Positions 20,557 to 28,122 of a DNA stretch of 34,703 nt are shown in pieces. The DNA comes from Chloroflexota bacterium (GTDB lineage: Bacteria > Chloroflexota > Anaerolineae > Caldilineales > Caldilineaceae). Made by a program: the position numbers and the translations under genes. Location: NCBI GenBank assembly GCA_024277175.1, contig JAJRVT010000440.1, positions 1 through 34,703 on the forward strand. Direction: 5' to 3'. A model generated the notes under the pieces. It was not told the DNA's origin. It did not search any database and was given only the letters and a program-made list of their open reading frames with translations. Numbering within the stretch: the first letter of the stretch is position 1; every line of letters begins with the position of its first letter.

Positions 20557-21195
20557 ATGGAAGACGCCTTGACCGATCCGGCGGACTTCCCTGGCCGCAT
20601 CGGTATTTTCGGCGGCACCTTCGATCCCATTCACGTGGGGCATCTGATCCTGACTGAGGAGGCTTGGTACCGGCTGGGGCTGGACCGGGTCTACCTGGTG
20701 CCTGCCGGCGATCCGCCCCACAAACGGGACCGGCGCCTGACGCCCGTGGAGCACCGGGTGCGCATGGCCGAACTGGCCACCGATGACGTGGACCACATCC
20801 GCGTCAGCCGTATCGACGCCGATCGGCCCGGCCCCCACTACACGTCGGACATGGTGCGCCTGGTTCGCCAGCGGGCGCCCTCAGGAACGGAAGTCTACTA
20901 TCTCATGGGGATGGACAGCCTGCGGGACCTGCCCACCTGGCACGAGGCCGATTGGCTGGTGCGCAACTGCCGGCTGGTGGCCCTGAGCCGTCACGATGTG
21001 GAGATTGATTGGGAGCGTTTGGAGGCTGAACTGCCCGGCGTCCGCGAACAGGTCATCATCCTGGACATGCCGGAACTGGAGATCTCCAGCCATATGATCC
21101 AGTCCCGGGTGCGCGCCGGCCTGCCCATCCGCTACCAAGTGCTGCGAGAGGTTGACGCCTACATCCGGGTGCATGACCTCTATCGTACCCCGTAG
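20557..21195 (+). CDS. nadD: Nicotinate-nucleotide adenylyltransferase NadD
   Basis: A 212-residue enzyme that joins nicotinate mononucleotide with ATP to give deamido-NAD, a step in NAD synthesis. The nucleotidyltransferase motif [11 protein letters not shown] lies at 19-29, with [10 protein letters not shown] after it and [16 protein letters not shown] in the middle. The C-terminal ISSTxIR motif appears in the variant ISSHMIQSR, with His for Thr and Gln for Arg. ATG 20557 is chosen for AAGGG about 9 nt upstream. It lies 10 nt after obgE in the same operon. The stop codon TAG is the first part of a GTAGGTCGGGC hairpin repeat, so the repeat sits flush with the end of the gene. Confidence 0.95.
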   Translation: MEDALTDPADFPGRIGIFGGTFDPIHVGHLILTEEAWYRLGLDRVYLVPAGDPPHKRDRRLTPVEHRVRMAELATDDVDHIRVSRIDADRPGPHYTSDMVRLVRQRAPSGTEVYYLMGMDSLRDLPTWHEADWLVRNCRLVALSRHDVEIDWERLEAELPGVREQVIILDMPELEISSHMIQSRVRAGLPIRYQVLREVDAYIRVHDLYRTP

Positions 21196-21401
21196 GTCGG
21201 GCATCCCTGCCCGACGGCTCCGCCGATCTCACCTCTATCGCTGATCGACAACGTCTCCGACTTACGGACTGCATGCTTGGCCCTTCGCGGGTAGGCGCGG
21301 TTACAAACCGCGCGTTCTCTGGTGGACCGGTCCGTGTTGCTACAAGCAGCGTCTACTTACGCCAGGTCGCATTAGTCGGGCATCCCTGCCCGACCTACGG
21401 G
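21191..21401. repeat. Two GTCGGGC-type hairpin repeats in inverted orientation
   Basis: GTAGGTCGGGCATCCC with TGCCCGAC (21191-21215) and GTCGGGCATCCCTGCCCGAC with CTACG (21376-21401) are mirror copies, each also a hairpin by itself (GTCGGGCA/TGCCCGAC). The first supplies the nadD stop codon, the second the last codons of the oppositely read YfhO-type gene. The 150 bp between them has no gene. Confidence 0.8.
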
Positions 21402-24296
21402 CTGCACGTTTCGTTTAGCCCTTCGCCAGTCCACCGCCAGCCCGGCGAACAGGATCCCGATCCACAGCAGCAGCGCGCCGCCACTCGTTTCAAGCCCCCT
21501 ACGCCAGGAATCCGATCGAAATTCGAAGACCACCGCGTGCTTGCCGGCCGTCACCGGAACGCCCCGGAAAAGGTAGTTGATGTTCAACAGTTCCACTGGC
21601 GCGCCGTCCACCCACGCCCGCCAGCCAGGGTAGTTGCTATCGCTCAGCACCAGCAGCCCCGGTTGATCCCCGCTCACGCGCACCGTCACCCGCTCCGGTG
21701 CGTAGGCGATGATCTCGGCCTCGCCCGTCGCACCCGGCGCAGGCTGCATGGACGCGGGCAACGCCCCTTCCACCACCGGCTGCGCCACGGCCTGACCGCG
21801 CCGCTCCCGGACCAGGGCCAGCGCGGCGTCCGCGTCATCGACCACGGTCCAGTCGTAGGCCATGTAGGCCCGGGGCGCAACGTCCAGGTTCTCGTAGACC
21901 TTGACGTCGCCGCTGTGGACCAGGGCGAAGCGTCCCCGGTCCGAGGGCAGGAGGGCGAGGAACATGCCCGTGCGCTCGTCGAAGAGGGTCGCGGCCTGGA
22001 TAATCACGGTCAATTCTTCATTTCCACCCTCCACACGCGCCACCACCAGTTCGTCCGGCGCGAGGGGCGTGGTCAGAGGCAGCCGGACCAGGTATTCCTG
22101 CCGTCCGCCCTCCACATCCCGGTAAGCGACCTCCGCTCCCCCAGTCGCGGCCATGGGGCTGTCCAGGACACCGTCGGCGAAATCCGCGCCCGGCGCGCCG
22201 CCCGCGGTCACGGTCAGGCTCTCACGGAGCGCGCCATCCTGCACCACGTCCACGGTCGCGACCGGCCGCGTGACGTCGGCAAGCCCGGCCAGGGCTTCGT
22301 CCGTTCCGTCCACGTAGCCGATGAGGTCGATGTGGGTCGCCTCGAAGGGAAGGGGTGCGTCCACACTCACCCACTCCAGCCCAGCATCCAACCGCGCGCC
22401 GATCTGACGGTCGTAGTAGACGTCGTTATACCAGAGATCCCGCACCTTGTCGGTGATGACATACTGGACGTTGAGCAGCCCCAGCAGCCCCGCGTCCGGG
22501 ACTTGGCGGATCTGCTCGCGCAGGCGGCCATCGGGCACCACCTCTTCGGCCGGTGCGAAGAGGGAGAGGGCGCGGATGTAGCGCTGTAGGGGCAGGACGC
22601 CGCCGTCAAAACCGTCCACAGCCGGGACCCGCCAGAGCAAGGGCAGGTTGGGGGCCAGGATCTCCTGGGACTTCTGGGCGATGATCAACTGCTCGAAGGC
22701 CTGCTCGTCCAGGGGCGCGTCGGGACCGTCGGCGAAGATGCGTCGGTAGTCGGCCATGTCGCCCGGGTCGAAGGTGAGTGCGCTCATGCTCAGGAAACGC
22801 CCGGCGGCCGCGGGGCCCAGCGTGGCGCGCAGGGGATCAGTGAGCAGATGGGTGGGCGCGGTGCGCAGGTCATAGACTGCTTGGGGCGCGGTCGTCTGCG
22901 CGTGGGGCATGGCCCGGGCGGCGAGGAGGAGGTCAAAAAAAATTAAAATTAAAATTAAAATTAAAGATTGAAGATTGAAGATTAGGTGGCGGGGGGATTG
23001 GGGGATTGGGAGATTGGCTGGTAGCGAAGACTGGTCAGGCGTCCAATCTTCAATCTTCAATCTTGAATTTTCAATCCACTGCACACCCACGCCGGCCAAC
23101 GCCGCCGCGCCCAGCGTGTAGAGCATTATCCAGCGGGCGGGGGCGCGAAAGAGGTCGAAACCGGGGACGAGTTTGTAGAGCAGGAAGTAGGCCGGGTTCC
23201 AGCGACCGGCGGCCAGGAAGAGGCCCAGGATGGCGAAGAGCAGGCCGAATGCGCGGGCGCGACCCCGTCCTTTCCAGCCACCCAGCACAGTCAGGATCAG
23301 GCCCATTAGCCCCACGTAGGCCACGAATTCGGTGTAGCCCAAGGTGTCGAAGACCACGCTCAGATCGGCCAGGCCGTAGCTCGGCAGCAGGGTCCACAGG
23401 ATGTGGAGGGGTTTGAGGCTGAAGCTGGATGCCTCGGCGTAGGAGAGTCCGCCGCTGCGCAGGCCCAGGACGCTTACCTCCAGGGTGGGCAGGAGTTGGG
23501 CCGCGCTCAGGGCCGTGCCCAGGATCACGCCGGCCGCGTAGATGGCCAGGGGCGGCCAGATCTTTGCCGCCAGCGTCCGCGGCCGCCGCCACAGGGCCGG
23601 CGAGACCAAGGGCCAGACGGTCCAGACGCCCAGGCCAAAGAGGTTGATGTAGACGGTCTGGGTGTGGCCGGCCAGGAGCATGAGCGCGGTCAGCAGGGCG
23701 AAGAGAGCGGCCGACGTCAGCAGGCTGGGCCAGATCCCGCGGCTGGCTGCGCGCGCCCGGCTAGCGCGATCGGTCGCCATCTCCAGTGTCCACGCGGCCC
23801 AGGGGAGCCAGGCCGCACCATTCATCTGGTTGATGTGGCCCAGCAGCCCGCCGTAGAAGCCGCTCCCGGCCAGGACCAGGCTGGTGACCAGCCCCGCGAC
23901 CGCGCCGTAACCCCAGCGCCGCATGAGCGCGTAGCCGCCCAGCCCCAGGATCCACGTGTGCAGGGCCGCGCTCCAGTAGATCTGTTTGGTCACCGGCAGC
24001 CAGCTCAGGGGCCAGTGGAGGGGGTAGAGGACCGCCGATTGAGGGTTGGCCAGGAAGGGCGCGCCCAGGAAGATGTACGGATTCCAGAGGGGGACGCGCC
24101 CCGCGCGTACGGCCGCGGCTGCGTAGTCCCGGTACGGGTAGAAATAGTGGAGGATGTCGCCGCTGGCCAGGACCTGATTGGTGAAGAGCAGGCGCGCGTA
24201 GAGAAGGAGGACGAACGCCAGCAAGGCCAGCGCTGCCAGCAGGTGAACGACCCAGGGGATGACTCTTCTTTTGCTGCTCTGACTCGTCGCAGCCAC
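21372..24296 (-). CDS. YfhO-family large membrane protein (GT-C-like)
   Basis: A 974-residue protein with about 12 helices in residues 10-460 and a large soluble domain, then a final helix near 930-960. The first loop carries SGDILHYFYPYRDYAAAA and RVPLWNPYIFLGAPFLANPQ, the hallmark of YfhO proteins, which are linked to lipoteichoic-acid glycosylation in Bacillus and Listeria. The soluble part ends in the family closing motif YPGWRAWVDGAPVELLNINYLFRGV. Start is GTG 24296 with AAAGG 6 nt upstream. Residues about 404-453 (ENSRLKIEDW to LQSLILILILIFF) are encoded by simple repeats and look like an in-frame insertion. The last residues (VGRAGMPD) come from the GTCGGGC repeat. It precedes no partner on the same transcript within reach. 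Confidence 0.85.
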   Translation of the reverse strand: MAATSQSSKRRVIPWVVHLLAALALLAFVLLLYARLLFTNQVLASGDILHYFYPYRDYAAAAVRAGRVPLWNPYIFLGAPFLANPQSAVLYPLHWPLSWLPVTKQIYWSAALHTWILGLGGYALMRRWGYGAVAGLVTSLVLAGSGFYGGLLGHINQMNGAAWLPWAAWTLEMATDRASRARAASRGIWPSLLTSAALFALLTALMLLAGHTQTVYINLFGLGVWTVWPLVSPALWRRPRTLAAKIWPPLAIYAAGVILGTALSAAQLLPTLEVSVLGLRSGGLSYAEASSFSLKPLHILWTLLPSYGLADLSVVFDTLGYTEFVAYVGLMGLILTVLGGWKGRGRARAFGLLFAILGLFLAAGRWNPAYFLLYKLVPGFDLFRAPARWIMLYTLGAAALAGVGVQWIENSRLKIEDWTPDQSSLPANLPIPQSPRHLIFNLQSLILILILIFFDLLLAARAMPHAQTTAPQAVYDLRTAPTHLLTDPLRATLGPAAAGRFLSMSALTFDPGDMADYRRIFADGPDAPLDEQAFEQLIIAQKSQEILAPNLPLLWRVPAVDGFDGGVLPLQRYIRALSLFAPAEEVVPDGRLREQIRQVPDAGLLGLLNVQYVITDKVRDLWYNDVYYDRQIGARLDAGLEWVSVDAPLPFEATHIDLIGYVDGTDEALAGLADVTRPVATVDVVQDGALRESLTVTAGGAPGADFADGVLDSPMAATGGAEVAYRDVEGGRQEYLVRLPLTTPLAPDELVVARVEGGNEELTVIIQAATLFDERTGMFLALLPSDRGRFALVHSGDVKVYENLDVAPRAYMAYDWTVVDDADAALALVRERRGQAVAQPVVEGALPASMQPAPGATGEAEIIAYAPERVTVRVSGDQPGLLVLSDSNYPGWRAWVDGAPVELLNINYLFRGVPVTAGKHAVVFEFRSDSWRRGLETSGGALLLWIGILFAGLAVDWRRAKRNVQPVGRAGMPD
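22937..23083. repeat. GATTGAAG/AAAATT repeat inserted in frame inside the YfhO-type gene
   Basis: Contains four AAAATT-type units near 22937-22965, two AAGATTG units, three GATTGGG units near 22996-23018, and inverse units CAATCTT three times near 23043-23064. The whole 147-bp stretch (49 codons) keeps the gene's frame open. Related units occur at 7577-7625 and 11587-11655. Confidence 0.75.
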
Positions 24297-24362
24297 GCGC
24301 GCCTTTCAATGGGTATTGGATGAAACACGGATAGTTGCAGACTACGAATCACGCTTCACACA

Positions 24363-24368
24363 ATTATA
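24363..24368 (-). promoter_or_regulatory. Possible -10 box of the YfhO-type gene
   Basis: A perfect TATAAT on the minus strand, giving a leader of about 60 nt before GTG 24296. The -35 region 17-18 bp upstream is poor (TATCCC), so confidence is limited. Confidence 0.45.
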
Positions 24369-24692
24369 GCCGAATATTCCTCGGAGGGATAACGATTTTA
24401 GTCAGTCAAGCATTATTCAAACTACGTCATGGACAATTATACTTAGGTTGGCGGCTAAATAACTCAGTGACCTTCCAGGGAGATGAATTCGATGACTTAT
24501 TTACTCGCCGGTCCTTAAAAAAATCTTCCGCATGACCACCGGCTATAGCGCCGAGGACGCTCCAATCAAGGACGCGGGATCTGGCGGCAGGCAGTAATGA
24601 AACCGGACGCGGTGTGACCGGGGTCGACGCCCGCGTTCTGGGGCTAGTCATCGGTTTGGATAGAATGATGGAGATAGCGGATAAAAGAGGAC

Positions 24693-24750
24693 AAAAAAGG
24701 TCGGTAGACCCCTCCCCCGAGGCCGGCGAACCGGCGGAGCCTACCGACTG
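24693..24750 (-). terminator. Intrinsic terminator of the GT2-GT39 unit
   Basis: On the minus strand, CAGTCGGTAG (ending near 24741) pairs with CTACCGAC (24707-24700), with a G/C-rich inner stem around GGTTCGCC, and six T residues follow (24698-24693). It lies about 40 bp after the GT39 stop codon, the expected place. Confidence 0.75.
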
Positions 24751-24791
24751 AAAAGAATATAACATACGTTTGCCCATCCTCCAAAAACGAG

Positions 24792-26393
24792 TTACGGGAA
24801 TTCGGGATACCTCTTCTCCCCACAGAAACACCAGTCACAGAAACCCGTCTCCAGGTTGCGCAGTTCGTAGACCGTCATCTGGCCGAAGCGGGCGCGTTTC
24901 ACCCGCTCCACCGAGCGCGCGGACAACTGGTGCGCGTTATCGCGCAGGGGCGCCCAGTCCGGCTGGATGTAGAACGCGCGCGGGGTGGGATGCTTGGTCA
25001 CGTCATCGGCCAGCGCGGTTGCGTTGGGAAACCAGCGCAGTTGGTAGCGCCCGGCGCGCACCTCGTCGAACAGATAGAACTGGTAGTTCCACCCCAGCTC
25101 CCGGTGATAGAGGATGGCCTCTTCCGGCGCGGCCGCCTGGATCCAGGCCACGGCCTCCCGCAGCCCATCGTACGCGCCGTGATCGCCGCCCGTGGGCGTC
25201 CGTCCCTGGGCTGCGCTCCACGCCGGGAAGAGGAGCAGGCACGCGGCCAGAATCATGGCCAGATCCCGGGGACGCGGTGAGATGTCCGCCAGCGCGATGG
25301 CCAGGGTCCAGCCGCCGAAGAGGGCCATGATCGGGGTCAGGGGCAGCAGGTAACGATCCCAGACCTGGATGTTGGTCGCTACGTGAAAGGCCAGAAAGCC
25401 GCCCGCCCACAGCAGGGTCCAACCCCAGGCGGATGGGCGTCCACGGGCTGCGTTCCGTTCATCCGCCGGAGAATGCAGCCGTCGCCAGCCGTAGAGCGCC
25501 CACAGCGCGCCCAGCCCACCCCAGACGAGCCAGCTCCCGCCCAGTTCCCAGACGAGCGCGGCCCATGCCTGCGCGCGGGCCGGCCATTCGGCTAGCGGGG
25601 CCAGGGAGAGGCCGCCGTAGTGCTGCACGCTCAGGTCCCAGGGCGAGGGCGCGACTGCCCAGCGCATGCTGTCCCAGTAGAGGATGGGCAGGACGATCAG
25701 CGCCATGCCTCCTAGGAGGTGCAATGTCAGAAACCGGGTTTTTGCCAAAAACCCGGTTTCTTGAGTGGCCCCCGGCGCGTTCACCCCGCTGGCCGCGAAC
25801 CAGATCGCACCTGCGATCAGCGGCAGGTAGAGCAGCCCTTGCTGTTTGGTCATGATGGCCGCGCCCAGCCAGAGACCAGCCCAGAAGAGACGAATGCGCA
25901 GGGCCATGAGCAGGGCCAGGCTGCCGAAGAGGACCAGCATGGGATCGGTGAATGCGGTGGGCGCAAAGCTGACGGCGAAGGGGTTGAGGGCCATGGCCAG
26001 CCCGACCAGAAGTGTGGCCTGCTCCCGCCAGCGGCTTTGCACCCAGATCGTGTGCGCGGTCACTGCGACCGCGGGGATGGTCAGTGTGCTGGCGGCGATG
26101 TTGAGCCAGCGCGCGCTGGCTTCGACGGGACCAAAGAGGCGGAAGGCCGCGGCCAGCAGCCAGATGAAGAGAGGCGGTTTGTCCGGCCAGACGGTGAGAA
26201 AGAGGGGATCGCCTAGCCACGTGTGGAGCGCCCAGAAGCTGTAGATGGCCTCGTCTTCGCGGAAGGGATAGCTGTTGAGCAGGAACAGGCGCAGCGCAAA
26301 GCCCAGCAAGGTGATGAGAGCCAGGAGCAGGGCGGTCCGCCGACGGTTGGTTGATGTCCAGGTGGGGACGGTTGCAGGGTTGCTATTCGACAA
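24792..26393 (-). CDS. GT39/PMT-family membrane glycosyltransferase
   Basis: A 533-residue polytopic protein of the dolichyl/polyprenyl-phosphate-sugar transferase type, which uses a lipid-linked sugar to glycosylate proteins or lipids outside the membrane. The first loop has the catalytic acidic pair in FREDEAIYSFWALH near 44-57, and the family's DKPPLFIWL near 71-79. About ten helices follow, then a soluble C-terminal domain (about 410-533). Translation would start at TTG 26393, overlapping the GT2 gene by 11 nt; no ATG lies in the early frame and no ribosome site is seen, so coupling is likely. An in-frame 33-bp palindrome encodes residues about 211-222. The end (ETGFCDWCFCGEKRYPEFP) also looks like repeat-derived sequence. 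Confidence 0.88.
   Translation of the reverse strand: MSNSNPATVPTWTSTNRRRTALLLALITLLGFALRLFLLNSYPFREDEAIYSFWALHTWLGDPLFLTVWPDKPPLFIWLLAAAFRLFGPVEASARWLNIAASTLTIPAVAVTAHTIWVQSRWREQATLLVGLAMALNPFAVSFAPTAFTDPMLVLFGSLALLMALRIRLFWAGLWLGAAIMTKQQGLLYLPLIAGAIWFAASGVNAPGATQETGFLAKTRFLTLHLLGGMALIVLPILYWDSMRWAVAPSPWDLSVQHYGGLSLAPLAEWPARAQAWAALVWELGGSWLVWGGLGALWALYGWRRLHSPADERNAARGRPSAWGWTLLWAGGFLAFHVATNIQVWDRYLLPLTPIMALFGGWTLAIALADISPRPRDLAMILAACLLLFPAWSAAQGRTPTGGDHGAYDGLREAVAWIQAAAPEEAILYHRELGWNYQFYLFDEVRAGRYQLRWFPNATALADDVTKHPTPRAFYIQPDWAPLRDNAHQLSARSVERVKRARFGQMTVYELRNLETGFCDWCFCGEKRYPEFP
25729..25761. repeat. 33-bp near-perfect palindrome inside the GT39 gene
   Basis: Arms AGAAACCGGGTTTTTG (25729-25744) and CAAAAACCCGGTTTCT (25746-25761) are exact inverse copies around one base. 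Being 33 bp (11 codons) it preserves the frame and encodes ETGFLAKTRFL in a loop between helices. Palindromes of this AGAAACCGGGTT type are familiar as dispersed repeats in cyanobacterial genomes. Confidence 0.85.
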
Positions 26394-27123
26394 AACGGTA
26401 TTTGATCAGCGTCCGCACCGCGACGAAGCCATCCCGCCAGGTGATTTTCTTGCCCTCATGAAACTCGCGGCCGTTGTAGCTGATGGGCACTTCGAAAATC
26501 GAGTAGCCGCGTTTGAGGATCTTGGCCGTGATCTCCGGCTCGATCTCGAAACGGCGGCTGCGCAGCTTGATGTCGGCGATCACATCGCGGCGAAAGCACT
26601 TGTAGCACGTCTCCATGTCGGTCAACGAGGTGCCGTAGAGGATGTTGGTGATGACCGTCAGCAGCCGGTTGCCCAGTGTGTGGGTCAGGCTCATGGCAGA
26701 TCGGGGGCCGCCCAGGAAACGGCTGCCGTAGATCACAGGCGCGCGGCCTTCCAGCAGCGGGACCAGCAGCTTCACATAGTCGCGCGGGTCGTACTCCAGA
26801 TCCGCGTCCTGAACGACGACGATGTCGCCAGTTGCGTGGGTGAAGCCGGTGCGCAGGGCCGCGCCCTTGCCGCCGTTGCGTTCATGGTAGATAATCTGCA
26901 TGTCCGGCGGCGCTTCGGCCTTCCATCGGTCCAGGATCTCACGCGTGCCGTCGGTCGAACCGTCGTCGATAATGACGATCTCGCGTTCGATGTGAATAGG
27001 TCCGTGGAGCAGCTCATTGGTCCCATCGGGGTCGACCGTCAGATCGACGTTGCGCACCCAGCGGACGATTTCCTCTAATGTGGCCCGTTCGTTGTAGACG
27101 GGCATGATAATCGAAAGTCGCAC
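26383..27123 (-). CDS. GT2 glycosyltransferase, polyprenyl-phosphate mannose/glucose synthase type
   Basis: A 246-residue cytosolic GT-A fold enzyme that transfers a sugar from a nucleotide donor to a polyprenyl phosphate, making the lipid-linked donor used by GT39-type enzymes. Motifs in order: MPVYNE at 7-12, VIIDDGSTDGTREIL near 50-64, ERNGGKGAALRTGF, the metal site QDADLEYDP near 104-112, IYGSRFLGG, and TDMETCYKCFRRDV. There is no C-terminal membrane domain, as in short DPM1-like forms. Start is GTG 27123, giving MRLSIIMPVYNE. It overlaps the GT39 gene by 11 nt, so donor synthesis and transfer are encoded together. Confidence 0.92.
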   Translation of the reverse strand: MRLSIIMPVYNERATLEEIVRWVRNVDLTVDPDGTNELLHGPIHIEREIVIIDDGSTDGTREILDRWKAEAPPDMQIIYHERNGGKGAALRTGFTHATGDIVVVQDADLEYDPRDYVKLLVPLLEGRAPVIYGSRFLGGPRSAMSLTHTLGNRLLTVITNILYGTSLTDMETCYKCFRRDVIADIKLRSRRFEIEPEITAKILKRGYSIFEVPISYNGREFHEGKKITWRDGFVAVRTLIKYRFVE

Positions 27124-27156
27124 GATAAATTCTCTGTTGACCCCTTTCGTCGGCGG

Positions 27157-27741
27157 TTACTCGCTGACCTGGTGGGCGAGGATGATGGCTTCCGCGACCT
27201 GGCGCATGGGTTTGCGGTTGTTCATGCTCATCCGTTGGATTTTACGGAAGGCCTCGGTTTCATTGAGTCCCTGGGTGTCCATGAGAATGCCCTTGGCTCG
27301 ATCGACCAACTTGCGGGTTTCCAGCGCGTCCTCCAGGCTGTCGACCTCCCGCTCCATGGCGCGGAACTCGCTGAAGCGGGCCAGGGCCACTTCGATCGCA
27401 GGCGTCAAATCACTCTCCCGGAAGGGCTTGACCAGATAGCCGGCCACGCCCGCTTTGCGCGCCCGCTGCACCAGATCCTGTTGGCTGTAGGCGCTGAGCA
27501 ACAACACCGGAGCCACCCGCTCTTGGGTCAAGATCTCGGCTGCCTCGATGCCGTCCATATCAGGCATTTTGATGTCCATAATGATGATATCGGGCCGCAG
27601 TTCCCGGGCCAGGTTGACCGCGCTGCGCCCGTCCCCGACTTCACCCACCACCAAATAGCCCAGGTTGGTCAGCATCTCCCGCAGGTCCATCCGAATCAGG
27701 GATTCATCATCGGCAATGATGACACGTGTTCGCTCCACCAT
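27157..27741 (-). CDS. Response regulator with ANTAR RNA-binding domain (PdtaR-like)
   Basis: A 194-residue two-domain regulator. The receiver domain (1-120) has the acidic pocket Asp11-Asp12, phosphoacceptor Asp56 (DIIIMDIKMPDMDG), Ser83 (LLLSAYS) and the Lys in LVKPF. The ANTAR domain (about 125-185) shows ALETRKLVDRAKGILMD and EAFRKIQRMSMNNRKPMRQV. ANTAR proteins bind paired hexanucleotide hairpins in mRNA leaders and prevent termination. ATG 27741 has GGAG 3-4 nt upstream, close but clear. The partner is the sensor kinase encoded upstream on the same strand, separated by 381 bp with large hairpins. Confidence 0.93.
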   Translation of the reverse strand: MVERTRVIIADDESLIRMDLREMLTNLGYLVVGEVGDGRSAVNLARELRPDIIIMDIKMPDMDGIEAAEILTQERVAPVLLLSAYSQQDLVQRARKAGVAGYLVKPFRESDLTPAIEVALARFSEFRAMEREVDSLEDALETRKLVDRAKGILMDTQGLNETEAFRKIQRMSMNNRKPMRQVAEAIILAHQVSE

Positions 27742-27792
27742 GATCTCCTTCGCGTGCTCTTAGGCTACTTCAAGAAAATAAATACACGTCAT

Positions 27793-27853
27793 GTCCCCGG
27801 CACTTTCCAGCCGCACTCTGGTCAGCGCCAAACTCGTGACAAGTGCCGGGGAC
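27793..27853. repeat. 13-bp inverted repeat upstream of the ANTAR regulator
   Basis: GTCCCCGGCACTT (27793-27805) and AAGTGCCGGGGAC (27841-27853) are exact inverse copies around a 35-nt loop. It lies 50 bp upstream of the regulator's start, within its likely leader. Confidence 0.7.
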
Positions 27854-28050
27854 GTTAATTCCCAGGAAGAGCCTTAGCCAAACAACAGGCGGACGACAAA
27901 TGCGCTCAACGTCGCTGGTCCACACATAGCGTTTCAACTTTTACAATTCAATCGCGCCATTGTATGCGCGAAAAATCCATCCGCCAAAATCAATAAACGA
28001 TTATAGCGCCATCCACCGCGTCTCCCTAATACAGTTCGGTATAGATGGGT

Positions 28051-28122
28051 GATCTGTTCGTAGGTCGGGCTTTAGCCCGGTTTTGCCCCCAACCGGGCTA
28101 AAGCCCAACCTACGAACAGATC
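28051..28122. repeat. 32-bp-arm hairpin repeat directly after the sensor kinase gene
   Basis: Arms 28051-28082 and 28091-28122 match in 31 of 32 positions when one is inverted, with an 8-nt loop. The core is GTAGGTCGGGCTTTAGCCCGG. The right arm ends at the base next to the kinase stop codon. It is related in its GTAGGTCGGGC core to the repeats at 21191 and 21376. No T-run follows. Confidence 0.85.

Larger units (their letters stand above)
24297..24791. other. Intergenic region of 495 bp, partly AT-rich
   Basis: Holds the promoter of the YfhO-type gene (24363-24368 for the -10 box), and a terminator for the GT39 gene (24693-24750). The stretch 24365-24535 is poorer in GC than the rest of the window and could be foreign or decayed sequence. 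Short open frames on both strands show no recognisable motif, so I call no gene here. Confidence 0.6.
27742..28122. other. Intergenic region between sensor kinase and regulator genes
   Basis: A 381-bp gap with two long inverted repeats (27793-27853 and 28051-28122) and about 190 bp of lower-GC sequence between them with no recognisable gene. The ANTAR regulator's own promoter is probably here, but I cannot place it with confidence. Confidence 0.5.

Noticed and set aside
21273-22589. Open frame of 438 codons opposite the YfhO-type gene
   Set aside because: Arg/His/Gly-rich antisense shadow without motifs; the YfhO frame is much longer and matches a family.
24427-24831. Open frame of 134 codons downstream of the GT39 gene
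   Set aside because: It runs across the terminator hairpin and has no motif, no ribosome site and no plausible domain content.
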